Shown here: piece after piece, positions 25,372 to 36,613 of the stretch
Position numbering within the stretch: position 1 is the stretch's first letter
Layout of the letters: the number at the start of each line of letters is the position of its first letter
Origin: Pseudomonadota bacterium
GTDB taxonomy: Bacteria; Desulfobacterota; Desulfovibrionia; Desulfovibrionales; Desulfovibrionaceae
Direction: 5' to 3'
Assembly: GCA_023419375.1 (NCBI GenBank)
Contig: JAEZYD010000022.1
Coordinates: 62,001-126,000, forward strand
DNA length: 64,000 nucleotides
The notes under the pieces: generated by a model
The model's database searches: none
What the model saw: the letters and a program-made list of their open reading frames with translations, nothing else
Told to the model about the DNA's origin: nothing
Position numbers and translations under genes: made by a program

Positions 25372-27771
25372 ATGATTCACGCCCGCACGCTCAACGCCCT
25401 TGAATTTCACCGCATTGCAGACCACCTTTCGGAATTGTGCCTTTCAGGCGTTGGCCGGGAACGCGCCAGGGCCATTGCCCCCCTTGAGGATGCAGAGGCT
25501 GTAACCCTTGCTGCGCGCATCTATGAGGAAGCCGCCGACTGGGCCAGCCGCCCTGCCGCAGGCGGCGCTGTTTTCAGCGTCTGCTCCTTCCCCGATGTCA
25601 GCGGTATGCTGCGCGCTGCGGCCACCAGCCGCGCCCAAACTTTTCAGCCCGATGTGGATGCCTTCTGGGCCTTGCGCGAGGTGCTGCGCCTGGCCAGAGA
25701 CGCCCACGCTTCCATTGCCCAGCCCGAAGCCGCCACCCGCTGGCCGCACCTGATGGCCATGGCCGACGGCTCCCCCCTGCCGGTTCAGCTCACTGCCGCG
25801 CTTTTGCGCTGCATCTCTGACGACGGGCTGCTGCGCGATGAAAGCTCGCCGGAACTGTACCGCCTGCGCGGCGAACTGCGCCGCCTGCACCAGAGCTGCA
25901 TGCGCAAGGTCAAGGACTTTGCCCAGCAATACAACATGCTGGCCTACCTGCAAGACGAGTTCATGACCCTCTCGTCCGACCGTTACGTGCTGCCTCTCAA
26001 GGCCAACTTCAAGGGCCGCATGCAGGGCATCATCCACGACTGGTCGCAAACGGGCGAGACCTGCTATTTTGAGCCCATGTTTCTGGTGGAGATCAACAAC
26101 CGACTGCAGGAACTGAAGCGCGAAGAGCGCGAAGAAGAACGCAAGGTTCTGGTCTATCTGCGCAGCCTGCTTGAAGCGGAACTTCCCGGCGCGCGTGCGG
26201 CCCTCGAGCTGCTGGCCCACCTTGACGTCTTGCAGGCCAAGCGCAGGCTTGCCGCCCTTTTTGACGGCCGCCCGCTGCCCCTCACCCCTGTGGCGGAGGG
26301 CATTCAGCTTCTTGATGCCCGCCATCCCCTGCTCATGCTCAACCGCGTGGCAGAATCCGGCAAGGACGGCTCCAAGGCCGCCGCCGCTGCCCACAGCAAG
26401 GTGCGCCCGCTGGATATCGTGCTGCGCCCCGGCGAGCGCGCTCTGGTTATCACCGGCGGCAATGCTGGCGGCAAAACCGTATGCCTCAAGACGCTTGGCC
26501 TCATTGCGGCCATGACCCTGAGCGGCCTGCCCGTGCCAGTGGGCGCGGGTTCGCACCTGCCCTGGTTCAGCAGGCTGGATGCCTTTATCGGCGACGAGCA
26601 GAGCCTTGCGGACAATGTTTCCACCTTCACCGCCCAGATTGAGCACCTCGCCAAGGCCTGGAAGCACCTTGACGCCAGCAGCCTTGTGCTGCTTGACGAA
26701 TTTGGCGCTGGCACAGACCCGGCCCAGGGCGCTGCCCTTGCGCAGGCGGTACTTGACGAATTGCTGGACAAACATACCTTTGTTCTGTCGGCAACGCATT
26801 TCCCCGCGCTCAAAAGCTACGCCCTCACGCGCGAAGGCGCACGGGCGGCCTCCATGCTCTTTGATCCCCAAAGCAAAAAGCCTTTGTTCCGGCTTGCTTA
26901 CGATCAGGTCGGGGCCAGTCAGGCACTGGATGTGGCGCGCGAGCACGGCCTTGCCGAAAGCATTGTGCGCCGGGCGGAGCATTACCTTTTGCAGGACGGG
27001 CAGGACGCCACGGCCCTGCTTGGCAGGCTCAATGATCTGGCCGCAAAGCGGGAGGAAGAACTGGCGGAACTCAAGCGCGAGCAGGATAAAACCCGCCGTC
27101 AGACGCAGGATATGCGCGAAAAGCTTGAGAAGGAGCGCCTCCGCCTGCATGACGAGGTTCGCGCCCAAGCTGGCGACCTCATGCGCGCCTGGAAGGAAGG
27201 CCGCGCCACCCACAAGCAGGCGCTCAAGGAAATGTCGCGTCTGCGGGCCTCGCTTGCCCCTGCGCAGGATGAAACAGCGGAAGGCGCGTCCGTGCTGCCC
27301 CAGCCCCAGACCTTCGCGGCCGGGCAGGAAGTGCTGCACACCGTATTCAACAAGCGCGGCGTCATCACAGATGTGGACGAAAGGCGCGGGCGGGTGCGAC
27401 TGGAAATGAACGGCGTGAATCTCTGGGCCGAAATGAAGGCCCTGCGCGTGCCGGGTCAGACAGCGCCAAGCCCCTCCAAAAGCGCCCTCAGAGGCGTTGT
27501 GGGCCGTACATCCGCCAGTGACGAGGCCGCATCCCTGCGCCTTGATATGCGCGGCATGCGCGCGGATGTGGCGCTGGCAGAGCTGGAACGCTTTATGGAC
27601 AAAGCCTTGCTGGCGGGATTTTCAGAGGTGGAAGTGGTACACGGCAGGGGAACGGGCGCGCTGCGCCGTCAGGTGCATGATTTTTTGCGGAGTTTCCCCG
27701 CAGTGGGGCAGTTTGCCCTTGCGCCGGAAGACCGGGGCGGCGACGGCATGACCATAGTAACTTTTCGCTAA
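25372..27771 (+). CDS. mutS2: MutS2 family ATPase/endonuclease
   Basis: 799 aa. A MutS-type ATPase core: Walker A GGNAGGKT at about residues 363-370 (the more usual form is GPNTGGKT), Walker B LLDEFGAGTDP at about 440-450, and a long charged coiled coil at about 555-620. The C-terminal Smr nuclease domain (LDMRGMRADVAL, VEVVHGRGTGALR, about 723-799) completes the fold. MutS2 lacks the mismatch-recognition domain; in other bacteria it acts on branched DNA or on collided ribosomes. It sits between yqeY and dnaG, 17 nt before dnaG. Confidence 0.95.
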   Translation: MIHARTLNALEFHRIADHLSELCLSGVGRERARAIAPLEDAEAVTLAARIYEEAADWASRPAAGGAVFSVCSFPDVSGMLRAAATSRAQTFQPDVDAFWALREVLRLARDAHASIAQPEAATRWPHLMAMADGSPLPVQLTAALLRCISDDGLLRDESSPELYRLRGELRRLHQSCMRKVKDFAQQYNMLAYLQDEFMTLSSDRYVLPLKANFKGRMQGIIHDWSQTGETCYFEPMFLVEINNRLQELKREEREEERKVLVYLRSLLEAELPGARAALELLAHLDVLQAKRRLAALFDGRPLPLTPVAEGIQLLDARHPLLMLNRVAESGKDGSKAAAAAHSKVRPLDIVLRPGERALVITGGNAGGKTVCLKTLGLIAAMTLSGLPVPVGAGSHLPWFSRLDAFIGDEQSLADNVSTFTAQIEHLAKAWKHLDASSLVLLDEFGAGTDPAQGAALAQAVLDELLDKHTFVLSATHFPALKSYALTREGARAASMLFDPQSKKPLFRLAYDQVGASQALDVAREHGLAESIVRRAEHYLLQDGQDATALLGRLNDLAAKREEELAELKREQDKTRRQTQDMREKLEKERLRLHDEVRAQAGDLMRAWKEGRATHKQALKEMSRLRASLAPAQDETAEGASVLPQPQTFAAGQEVLHTVFNKRGVITDVDERRGRVRLEMNGVNLWAEMKALRVPGQTAPSPSKSALRGVVGRTSASDEAASLRLDMRGMRADVALAELERFMDKALLAGFSEVEVVHGRGTGALRRQVHDFLRSFPAVGQFALAPEDRGGDGMTIVTFR

Positions 27772-27788
27772 TTACGGGCGTGTGACCC

Positions 27789-29508
27789 ATGCAGTCCAAG
27801 GACGCAATCCGCGCCATCAAAGAGCGCCTGAATATCGTTGACGTGGTGCGCCGCTATGTTGAGCTGAAGCGCAACGGGCCGCGCTGGGTAGCGCCCTGCC
27901 CGTTCCATCAGGAAACCAAGCCTTCCTTTTCCGTCAACGAAGATCAGGGGCTTTTTTATTGTTTCGGCTGCCACGCATCAGGCGATATTTTTGATTTTTA
28001 CAGCCGCATCAACGGGCTGGAGTTTAAGGAAACGCTTGAACAGCTGGCTGCGGAAGCTGGCATTACCATTGACCGCGGCCCGCGAGATCCCCAGCGGGAC
28101 GGGCAGGAACGCAAGCAGCGCTCGGCGCGGCAGCAGATGCTGCGCATGTACGAGCTTGCGGCAGGCCATTTTGCCTCGGCCCTGCAAAGCCCCGAGGCGG
28201 AAGAGTGCCGGCGGTATATAGAAAAACGCGGTTTGAGCGATGAGATAGTGCAGCGCTTTGGCCTTGGCTGGGCCAGACGCGAATGGCAGTCGCTGGCAGA
28301 TGCCCTGCGCCGTGCGGGCTTTGATATGCGCATGGCCGCAGAGGCTGGCCTTGTGGGGCAATCCAGTGCCGGGCGACCTTACGACAGGTTTCGCGGGCGG
28401 CTTATCTATCCCATCAAGAGTCTTTCCAACCAGATAATCGCCTTTGGCGGGCGCATTATCGCCGATGAGGAAGAAGCCAAGTACATCAACAGCGCCGACA
28501 CGCCCCTCTACAAGAAGGGCGAGCACCTTTACGGGCTGGCGCAGGCGCGGCGCGGTATTGTGACCAAGGGCCGCGCCATGTTGACAGAAGGCTACATGGA
28601 CGTGCTCACCCTGCACCAGTTCGGCTACGACAATGCCGTTGGCGTGCTTGGCACGGCCCTGACGCCTGAACAGATAAAACGCCTTTCGGGCTTTGCATCG
28701 CAAATGACCCTGCTGTTTGACGGCGACCGCGCCGGGCGCAAGGCAGCCTTGCGCTCGTGCGAAATGCTGCTCACGCGCGGCCTTTCGTGCAGCGTGGTGA
28801 TCATGCCCGAAGGTGAAGACATAGACAGTTTGTTGCGCGGCGCTGGCCCCGAGGCCTTTGAGGCCTTGCAGGCACAGGCCCCGGATGGTCTGCGCTTTTG
28901 CGTGGACGTGCTCAAGGCCCTGGCCCCGCGCGAAACAGTGGAATGGGCGCGCAATTTTTTGCGCCAGCTTGATATTCCGGAGCTGATCAGCCCCTACATT
29001 TCGCGGCTGGCGGCACACTTGCAACTTTCAGAGGCCGACCTGCGCGAGGGCATTGCCGGGGCGCGGGGGCAACGCAAAGACGGTCAGCCACAAGGAGTCT
29101 CTGCCTCGCGGACGCGCCAGAACATACGCGACCGCGAAATAATGATGTTTGCCGTGCGGTATCCCCACCGCCTGCGGGACATGCAGGAAATGGGGGCAGA
29201 CCTTGCCTTGAGGTCTGAAATCGCCCGGCGGCTGTGGGACAAGATTGAAACCCACGGTGCGGAAGAAGTGTTCCATCAGCTTGACGAACGGGAAAAAAAC
29301 TTTTGGTGCAAATGTCGCGGCCCGGAAGCCGCGCCATGCGACAGCGGCGAAAAAGAACTTGAATTATTGCGACAGTCGCTAGATCAATACTACGCCTCAG
29401 CTCAGGCCTCCTCCCTGTCCGCTGCCATGCGGGCCAATACAGGCATAGGTGACTTTGAAGCTGATTTGGATTATCTTCGCGCACTTAAGGAAACCTTGGA
29501 GAAAGGGC

Positions 29509-29522
<14 letters not shown>
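27789..29522 (+). CDS. dnaG: DNA primase
   Basis: Makes RNA primers for replication. 577 aa. The N-terminal CHC2 zinc finger has Cys37, His40, Cys58 and Cys61. The TOPRIM domain follows with EGYMDVLTLHQFG (catalytic Glu) and LLFDGDRAGRKAA (Asp-x-Asp) at about 270-320. The C-terminal helicase-binding domain is present at about 430-577. It overlaps rpoD by 14 nt, in frame with a coupled start. Confidence 0.97.
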
Positions 29523-31278
<1,756 letters not shown>

Positions 31279-31286
31279 TTCATTGT

Positions 31287-31318
31287 GCAAGCCCGGCGGG
31301 TTGACCTGCCGGGCTTGC
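31287..31318 (+). terminator. Hairpin after rpoD
   Basis: 11-bp arms GCAAGCCCGGC (31287-31297) and its complement (31308-31318), 9 nt past the rpoD stop. There is no T run, so it may be a factor-dependent end or a 3' stabilising hairpin rather than a true intrinsic terminator. Confidence 0.38.
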
Positions 31319-31377
31319 GCGGTCATTATCCATTGACCTTTCCGCCACACTGACAGCAACGGACGAGCACCGCACCT

Positions 31378-32112
31378 ATGCTGAGCCACATGCAACAGCT
31401 TTTCCGCTGGCCCAATTTTTCGGGCGGCAAAAATCATACTACAGCGCATGCCTTTGTGCTGATTCTTCTGTGCCTGCTGGTACTTACCAGTGCCGCTGGC
31501 GCTGCGCCTGCGGCAGAATCCCTGCCCAATCCGCAAGGCAAGGTTGCCAAATGTTTTGACGGCGACACCTTAAAGCTCACTGATCGCCGCACCGTGCGCC
31601 TTGCTGGCATTGACGCCCCTGAAATGGATCGGGGCAAGCATAAGCCGCAGTACTACGCCCGCGAAGCCTTTGACCAGCTTACCAAACTGGCTCAGGGCAA
31701 GGATGTGCGCCTTGTGGCCGTGGATGCCAAGGGCAAGGATCATTACGGACGCGTGGTGGCCGATGTCATCCTGCCTGACGGGCGCTCCCTGTCCGACACC
31801 ATGATTCGCAACGGCGCGGCCTTTGTGTACCCTCACAACGACTTGAATCCCCATTTTCAGGAAAGGCTGCGCAAGCTCCAGCACGAGGCCATTGCCGCCC
31901 GGCGCGGCATGTGGGCGCATGTGCTCACCCTGCCCGCCGCCAAAAAGACCTATCTGGGCAACCGCGAATCCATGCGCTTTTTCCCCACTGACAGCGCTGA
32001 AGTTCAGCACATAAAGCCACGCAACCGCGTGTTTTTCGGCACACTCATGGATGCCTTTATGGCTGGCTACGCCCCGGCGCGCGCCTCTAACTTTTGGCCT
32101 CAAGTAAAATGA
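31378..32112 (+). CDS. Staphylococcal-nuclease-like (thermonuclease) protein, membrane-anchored or exported
   Basis: 244 aa. A hydrophobic segment at about residues 25-43 (HAFVLILLCLLVL) serves as signal peptide or anchor. The SNase domain spans about 55-190: CFDGDTLKL, VRLAGIDAPEMD, and DHYGRVVADVIL carry the conserved Asp, Arg and Glu-type residues of the calcium-dependent active site. It would cut nucleic acids outside the cytoplasm. A 55-residue C-terminal tail has no recognised domain. The stop overlaps the start of queC (ATGA). Confidence 0.88.
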   Translation: MLSHMQQLFRWPNFSGGKNHTTAHAFVLILLCLLVLTSAAGAAPAAESLPNPQGKVAKCFDGDTLKLTDRRTVRLAGIDAPEMDRGKHKPQYYAREAFDQLTKLAQGKDVRLVAVDAKGKDHYGRVVADVILPDGRSLSDTMIRNGAAFVYPHNDLNPHFQERLRKLQHEAIAARRGMWAHVLTLPAAKKTYLGNRESMRFFPTDSAEVQHIKPRNRVFFGTLMDAFMAGYAPARASNFWPQVK

Positions 32113-32867
32113 ACACAACTTCTCCCCTCCTTGAACAACAGGCTCTCGTTATATTTTCCGGTGGTCAGGATTCCGCCACTTGCCTCGCATGGGCGCTCAG
32201 CCGCTTCAAGCGGGTGCTGACGCTGGGTTTTGACTACGGCCAACGCCACTCTGTGGAGCTTGACTGCCGCAAGCGCGTGCGCGAGGGCATTGCCGCCCTC
32301 AATCCGCAGTGGGCGCAACGCCTTGGGCCGGACACCCTGCTTAATCTCGATATTTTCCGCCAGTTGGCTGACACGGCTCTGACCTCGGACGCCCCCATTG
32401 AAGAGCACGGCACCAACGGCCTGCCCAATACCTTTGTGCCGGGGCGCAACCTCATATTTATTCTCCACGCCGCTGCCTGGGCCTATGCCAAGGAAATCCG
32501 CCACATGGTGCTGGGCGTCTGCCAGAGCGATTACTCCGGCTATCCCGACTGCCGGGACGACAGCATCAAGGCCATGCAGGTTGCCATTAACAGCGGCATG
32601 GATGCCAATTTTACGCTGCACACGCCGCTCATGTGGCGCAGCAAAAAAGACGCCTGGGTGCTGGCCCGCGCCCTCGGCGGCGATGCGCTGGTGAACCTGA
32701 TTGTGGAAGAAAGCCACACCTGCTACGTGGGCCAGCGCGGCCAGCGCTACCCCTGGGGCTATGGCTGCGGCGACTGCCCTGCCTGTCGTCTGCGCGCTGC
32801 GGGTTACGCCGCCTATGCCGAGGCGCAGGCAGCCTGCGCACAAAACCCGCTAGAGGAAGAGGCCTGA
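32109..32867 (+). CDS. queC: QueC, 7-cyano-7-deazaguanine synthase
   Basis: ATP-dependent conversion of 7-carboxy-7-deazaguanine to preQ0, on the queuosine path. 252 aa. The PP-loop FSGGQDS is at about 16-22, and the zinc site near the C-terminus uses Cys205, Cys220, Cys223 and Cys226. The start at ATG 32109 overlaps the nuclease stop by 4 nt. No other queuosine gene lies nearby, and no preQ1-type leader is possible at this coupled start. Confidence 0.96.
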   Translation: MNTTSPLLEQQALVIFSGGQDSATCLAWALSRFKRVLTLGFDYGQRHSVELDCRKRVREGIAALNPQWAQRLGPDTLLNLDIFRQLADTALTSDAPIEEHGTNGLPNTFVPGRNLIFILHAAAWAYAKEIRHMVLGVCQSDYSGYPDCRDDSIKAMQVAINSGMDANFTLHTPLMWRSKKDAWVLARALGGDALVNLIVEESHTCYVGQRGQRYPWGYGCGDCPACRLRAAGYAAYAEAQAACAQNPLEEEA

Positions 32868-33412
32868 TGTCCAAAAAACTGCTCAGCGCGGCTCAGGGTG
32901 TGGAAGCGGCCTGTATTCTGTTTCAGCTCAACAGCAAGACAGCCGACATCATCAATATGGCCAGCGGCGCGCAGATGCCCGATGAATATCTCTCGGGCCC
33001 CGGTGCGGACATGTTCTGCGCGGAGTGGCGGGCCTTTGTGCATGCGGTGGTTACGGCCGCCATCATGCACCACGCGCCCAACACCGTATTTTTGGCATAT
33101 CTGCGCCAGACGGGCAATCTGCTGGCCGCTGCCAGCAATGACTTTGACGGCGCGGACGAAAAAGCGGTCAACGCTGCCCTCAACGCCTTTGTGGACGGCC
33201 CCTTTGCCGAATACATGCCCCTGCTCGCGCAGGAACAACAGGTTCGCTGCCCGGAACTGTTCTGCCAGCGCCTTGCAGTGCAGGCCGCCAACCTGCGCGG
33301 TCAGGCCACCCCGCCGGACGACCACGCCAAGGCCCGCCTTGCGGCTGTTATGGCTCTGATTATCAGCGCCGTGTGGGACAAGCTGGAGCAGTACGACATT
33401 CAGCCAGACTAG
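32867..33412 (+). CDS. Unknown protein, coupled to queC
   Basis: 181 aa, no recognised family. It is predicted largely helical, with an Ala-rich middle, three cysteines and an aspartate-histidine-rich area (V-V-T-A-A-I-M-H-H-A-P-N), without signal peptide or clear membrane segment. The ATG at 32867 shares a nucleotide with the queC stop (TGATG), so translation is coupled. The operon continues with a strong terminator. A role in queuosine supply is possible only by association. Confidence 0.65.
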   Translation: MSKKLLSAAQGVEAACILFQLNSKTADIINMASGAQMPDEYLSGPGADMFCAEWRAFVHAVVTAAIMHHAPNTVFLAYLRQTGNLLAAASNDFDGADEKAVNAALNAFVDGPFAEYMPLLAQEQQVRCPELFCQRLAVQAANLRGQATPPDDHAKARLAAVMALIISAVWDKLEQYDIQPD

Positions 33413-33492
33413 AGCGTATGGCAGAGCGCTTTGATTTTTATCCAAGATCATAGGGCGCAGCGCCGCAAATAATTTTCCGCCCAGAATGCAAG

Positions 33493-33537
33493 ACCGCCGG
33501 GATTTTGATGCATCAAAATCCCGGCGGTTTCTTTTTT
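33493..33537 (+). terminator. Terminator of the nuclease-queC operon
   Basis: Perfect 18-bp palindrome (33493-33510 with 33511-33528), then CTTTTTTT. On the minus strand there is no T run, so it ends plus-strand transcription. Confidence 0.9.
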
Positions 33538-33553
33538 TAGAACGACTTTCGAC

Positions 33554-35455
33554 TTATTTCTTTCCCAAAAGTTTCAGCATGGCCTCGGCGATATTGTTGG
33601 TGCGCAGGCCCACAAGCTCGCGCAGGCGCAACTGGCTGCCGTGCTCAACAAAGTGGTCAGGCAGGCCAAGGCGTTTGATGCGCTGCCCGCGCATGAGGCC
33701 TCGGTCATTCCAGAATTCCAGCACTGCGGACGAAAAACCGCCAGCCAGCACGCCTTCTTCCACCATAAGAATACGGTCAAAATTCTGGGCGATTTCAGCC
33801 AGTTGTTCTTCCGGCAAGGGTTTGATCCAGACCGGGTCAAACACAAGGGGTTTCACGCCTGTCTGTTGCTCCACCATGGCCGCAGCTTCCAGAGCCGGGT
33901 GGGCGCGGTTGCCCACGGCTATCACCGCAAGGCCTTCTCCCTGTTGCAGCACTTCGCCCCTGCCAGGGGTCAACAGGCGGGGCGCGCCGTCAGGGGCAAC
34001 GCCAAAGGCGCTGCCGCGCGGATACCGCAGGGCGCACGGGCCGGGATGGCACAGGGCCGTATGCAGGCTATGGCGCAGCAAATTTTCATCGCGCGGGGCC
34101 AGCATGGCGATGTTTGGAATGTGCCGCAGATAGGCGATATCAAAAGCGCCGTGGTGGGTCGCGCCATCCTCGCCCACAAGGCCCGCGCGGTCTACGCAGA
34201 AGGTCACTGGCAGGTTTTGCAGGCAGACATCGTGCACAACCTGATCGTACGAACGTTGCAAGAAGGTGGAATACACGGCCAGCGCTGGCCGATACCCCTG
34301 GCTGGCAAGGCCCGCCGCAAAGGTCACGGCGTGCTGCTCGCAAATGCCCACATCCACAAAGCGGTCGGGGAAGCGCGTACGGAACTTGTCCGTGCCGGTG
34401 CCTTCGGGCATGGCCGCCGTGATGGCAATGATCTTGTCGTTATGCTCGGCAAGTTCGGTCAGCGTATTGCTGAACACCGTGGTGAACGAAGGCAGCTTGG
34501 CTGTGGAGGCCACTGGCTGCCCGGTTTCGGGCGTGAACAGGCCGATGCCGTGGTAGAGGGTGGGATTTTTTTCCGCCGGGCCGTAGCCCTTGCCCTTCTG
34601 GGTGCGCACATGCAGCAGCACCGGGCCGTCCTCGATGGCGGCGGCCATTTCCAGGTGGCGGCGCAGGCTTGTGATGTCGTGCCCGTCCACCGGGCCTATG
34701 TAGTTGAAGCGAAAAGCCTCAAACAACATGCCCGGCGTGAAGAAGGACTTGAAGCTCCACTCGCCGCGCATGGCGTACACGGCCAGTTTCTGGCCGATGC
34801 GCGGGATGGAACGCAGAAAGTTGAGTACTTCCTTGCGGGTTTGACGCACCCAACGCTGCGACAGCGTGCGGCTCAAAAACAGCGAAAGCGCGCCCACATT
34901 GGGAGAAATGGACATTTCATTGTCGTTGAGCACCACAATGAGCCGCCGCCCCATGTGCCCGGCAAGGTTCAGCCCTTCAAAAGCCTCGCCCGCCGTCAGC
35001 GAACCATCGCCAATCACGGCCAGCACGTGGTGCTTGAGGCAGGAAAGATCCCGGGCCAAGGCCATGCCCAATGCCGCAGAAATGGAGGTGGAGGAGTGCC
35101 CCACGCCAAAATGGTCGTACGGGCTTTCTGCCATGCGCGGAAAGCCGGAAATGCCGCCAAATGACCGCAGGGTGTGAAAATCCTTGGCGCGTCCGGTCAG
35201 CAGCTTGTAGGCGTAGGCCTGATGCCCCACGTCCCAGATGAGCTTGTCGTGCTCCACATTAAAGGTCGCCAGCAGGGCCAGCGTCAGCTCGACCACGCCC
35301 AACGAGGGCGCAAGGTGCCCGCCGTTGCGAGAGACGGTTTCAATGATGCGGCTGCGCACCTCGCCAGCCAGTTGGGCAAGCTGGGCGTCAGAAAATTTGT
35401 TCAGTTGCGCCGGGCTGCTCACAGCATCCAGCAATGGGCTCTCTGTGGTGTCCAT
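33554..35455 (-). CDS. dxs: 1-deoxy-D-xylulose-5-phosphate synthase
   Basis: 633 aa, typical. Condenses pyruvate and glyceraldehyde-3-phosphate, the first step of the MEP isoprenoid route. The thiamine-binding GDGSLTAGEAFEGLN at about 149-163 with the following N-D-N-E-M-S is clear, and the transketolase domains II and III follow (DRAGLVGEDGATHHG at about 430, a family block). The start immediately follows the ispA stop (TAA then ATG), so the two are one operon. Confidence 0.97.
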   Translation of the reverse strand: MDTTESPLLDAVSSPAQLNKFSDAQLAQLAGEVRSRIIETVSRNGGHLAPSLGVVELTLALLATFNVEHDKLIWDVGHQAYAYKLLTGRAKDFHTLRSFGGISGFPRMAESPYDHFGVGHSSTSISAALGMALARDLSCLKHHVLAVIGDGSLTAGEAFEGLNLAGHMGRRLIVVLNDNEMSISPNVGALSLFLSRTLSQRWVRQTRKEVLNFLRSIPRIGQKLAVYAMRGEWSFKSFFTPGMLFEAFRFNYIGPVDGHDITSLRRHLEMAAAIEDGPVLLHVRTQKGKGYGPAEKNPTLYHGIGLFTPETGQPVASTAKLPSFTTVFSNTLTELAEHNDKIIAITAAMPEGTGTDKFRTRFPDRFVDVGICEQHAVTFAAGLASQGYRPALAVYSTFLQRSYDQVVHDVCLQNLPVTFCVDRAGLVGEDGATHHGAFDIAYLRHIPNIAMLAPRDENLLRHSLHTALCHPGPCALRYPRGSAFGVAPDGAPRLLTPGRGEVLQQGEGLAVIAVGNRAHPALEAAAMVEQQTGVKPLVFDPVWIKPLPEEQLAEIAQNFDRILMVEEGVLAGGFSSAVLEFWNDRGLMRGQRIKRLGLPDHFVEHGSQLRLRELVGLRTNNIAEAMLKLLGKK

Positions 35456-36349
35456 TTAGGCCGCCCTCGTTACCGTGTAGTCGGCCAATGCGCGCAGAAA
35501 ATCCGCTTCCTGTCCGTCAAACGGGGCCAGCGCGTCCTGCGCGGCCTGAGCCTGCGCGCGCGCCAGTTCCCGGCTTTTTTCAAGCCCCAGCAGGGCGGGA
35601 TAGGTGCTCTTGCCCTGCTCCTCGTCGCTGCCCGCAGGTTTGCCCAGAGTTTCCGTGTCGGAAACCACATCAAGGATATCGTCCGCAATCTGAAAGGCCA
35701 CGCCAAGCGCAGCGCCGTAGGCGGCAATGGCCTCGCGCGCGGGCGTTTCCGCACCGGCAAGGATGGCCCCGCATACGCACGATGCCCGCAGCAGCGCCCC
35801 GGTTTTCATGGCATGCACGGCGCGCATCTGCTCAAGCGTGATGGAAGACGCGCCCGTATAGATCATGTCCCATTCCTGCCCGCCCACCATGCCGGAAGAC
35901 CCCGCCGCGAACGAAAGCTCGGCAACGGCGTTCAGCACACGGTCAGGGGCTTCTGCCGTGCGGCACATGACCATGAAGGCGTCCGTCAGCAGGCCATCGC
36001 CCGCCAGTATGGCCGTAGCTTCGTCAAATGCCTTGTGGTTCGAGGGCTTGCCCCGGCGCAGATCATCGTTATCCATGGCCGGGAGGTCGTCATGGATGAG
36101 GGAATAGGTGTGGATCATCTCGATAGCGGCAGCAAAGGGCATGCTGCGCTGTGGCGAAAGGCCGCACAGGGCCGCGGTGCTCAGGCACAAAACAGGGCGC
36201 AAACGCTTGCCCCCGGCTTGCAGGCTGTACAGCATGGAATCCTTGAGCCTCTGCGGCACATCGCGGCCGTCAAGACAGGTGGCCAGATAGGCTTCCACAT
36301 CCTTGCCCCGCGAGTGCAGCAGGGCCTTCATGTCAGCAACGCTCATCAT
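35456..36349 (-). CDS. ispA: Polyprenyl synthetase (farnesyl diphosphate synthase type, IspA)
   Basis: 297 aa. First aspartate-rich motif HDDLPAMDNDD at about 90-100 and the second QIADDILDV at about 221-229, both needed for magnesium-diphosphate binding. The family is the short-chain (FPP/GPP) class by length and motif form. AGGAGG stands upstream of two adjacent ATG codons. It sits between xseB and dxs, an arrangement common in many bacteria. Confidence 0.94.
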   Translation of the reverse strand: MMSVADMKALLHSRGKDVEAYLATCLDGRDVPQRLKDSMLYSLQAGGKRLRPVLCLSTAALCGLSPQRSMPFAAAIEMIHTYSLIHDDLPAMDNDDLRRGKPSNHKAFDEATAILAGDGLLTDAFMVMCRTAEAPDRVLNAVAELSFAAGSSGMVGGQEWDMIYTGASSITLEQMRAVHAMKTGALLRASCVCGAILAGAETPAREAIAAYGAALGVAFQIADDILDVVSDTETLGKPAGSDEEQGKSTYPALLGLEKSRELARAQAQAAQDALAPFDGQEADFLRALADYTVTRAA

Positions 36350-36352
36350 CGC

Positions 36353-36613
36353 CTATTCCGCCTCCTCTTCTGCGTTCAGCCCGCTTGCCGCCACAGGGCG
36401 TGACTCAAGGGGACGAGCCTGACCATCCTGCCAGATTTCAAGCTCATGCCGGGCTTTGTCGAGCTGCTCGCGGCAATAGCGCGAACACGCCGCTCCTTCC
36501 TTATACAGGGCCATGCCCTTTTCCAGAGGCAGGTCGCCGCTTTCAAGCGCCGCCACGATCTCCTGAAGCCGGGCCATCTTTTTTTCAAAAGTATTGTCTG
36601 TCTTGGCGCTCAT
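36353..36613 (-). CDS. xseB: Exodeoxyribonuclease VII small subunit
   Basis: 86 aa. FEKKMARLQEIVAALESGDL is the XseB signature, followed by PLEKGMALYKEG. It binds XseA to form an exonuclease specific for single-stranded DNA. Here it is separated from xseA by an M23 peptidase gene instead of adjoining it, and it overlaps that gene by 4 nt. Confidence 0.95.
   Translation of the reverse strand: MSAKTDNTFEKKMARLQEIVAALESGDLPLEKGMALYKEGAACSRYCREQLDKARHELEIWQDGQARPLESRPVAASGLNAEEEAE

Noticed and set aside
31990..32110. A preQ1 riboswitch before queC
   Set aside because: The queC start overlaps the upstream gene, so there is no untranslated leader to hold one.
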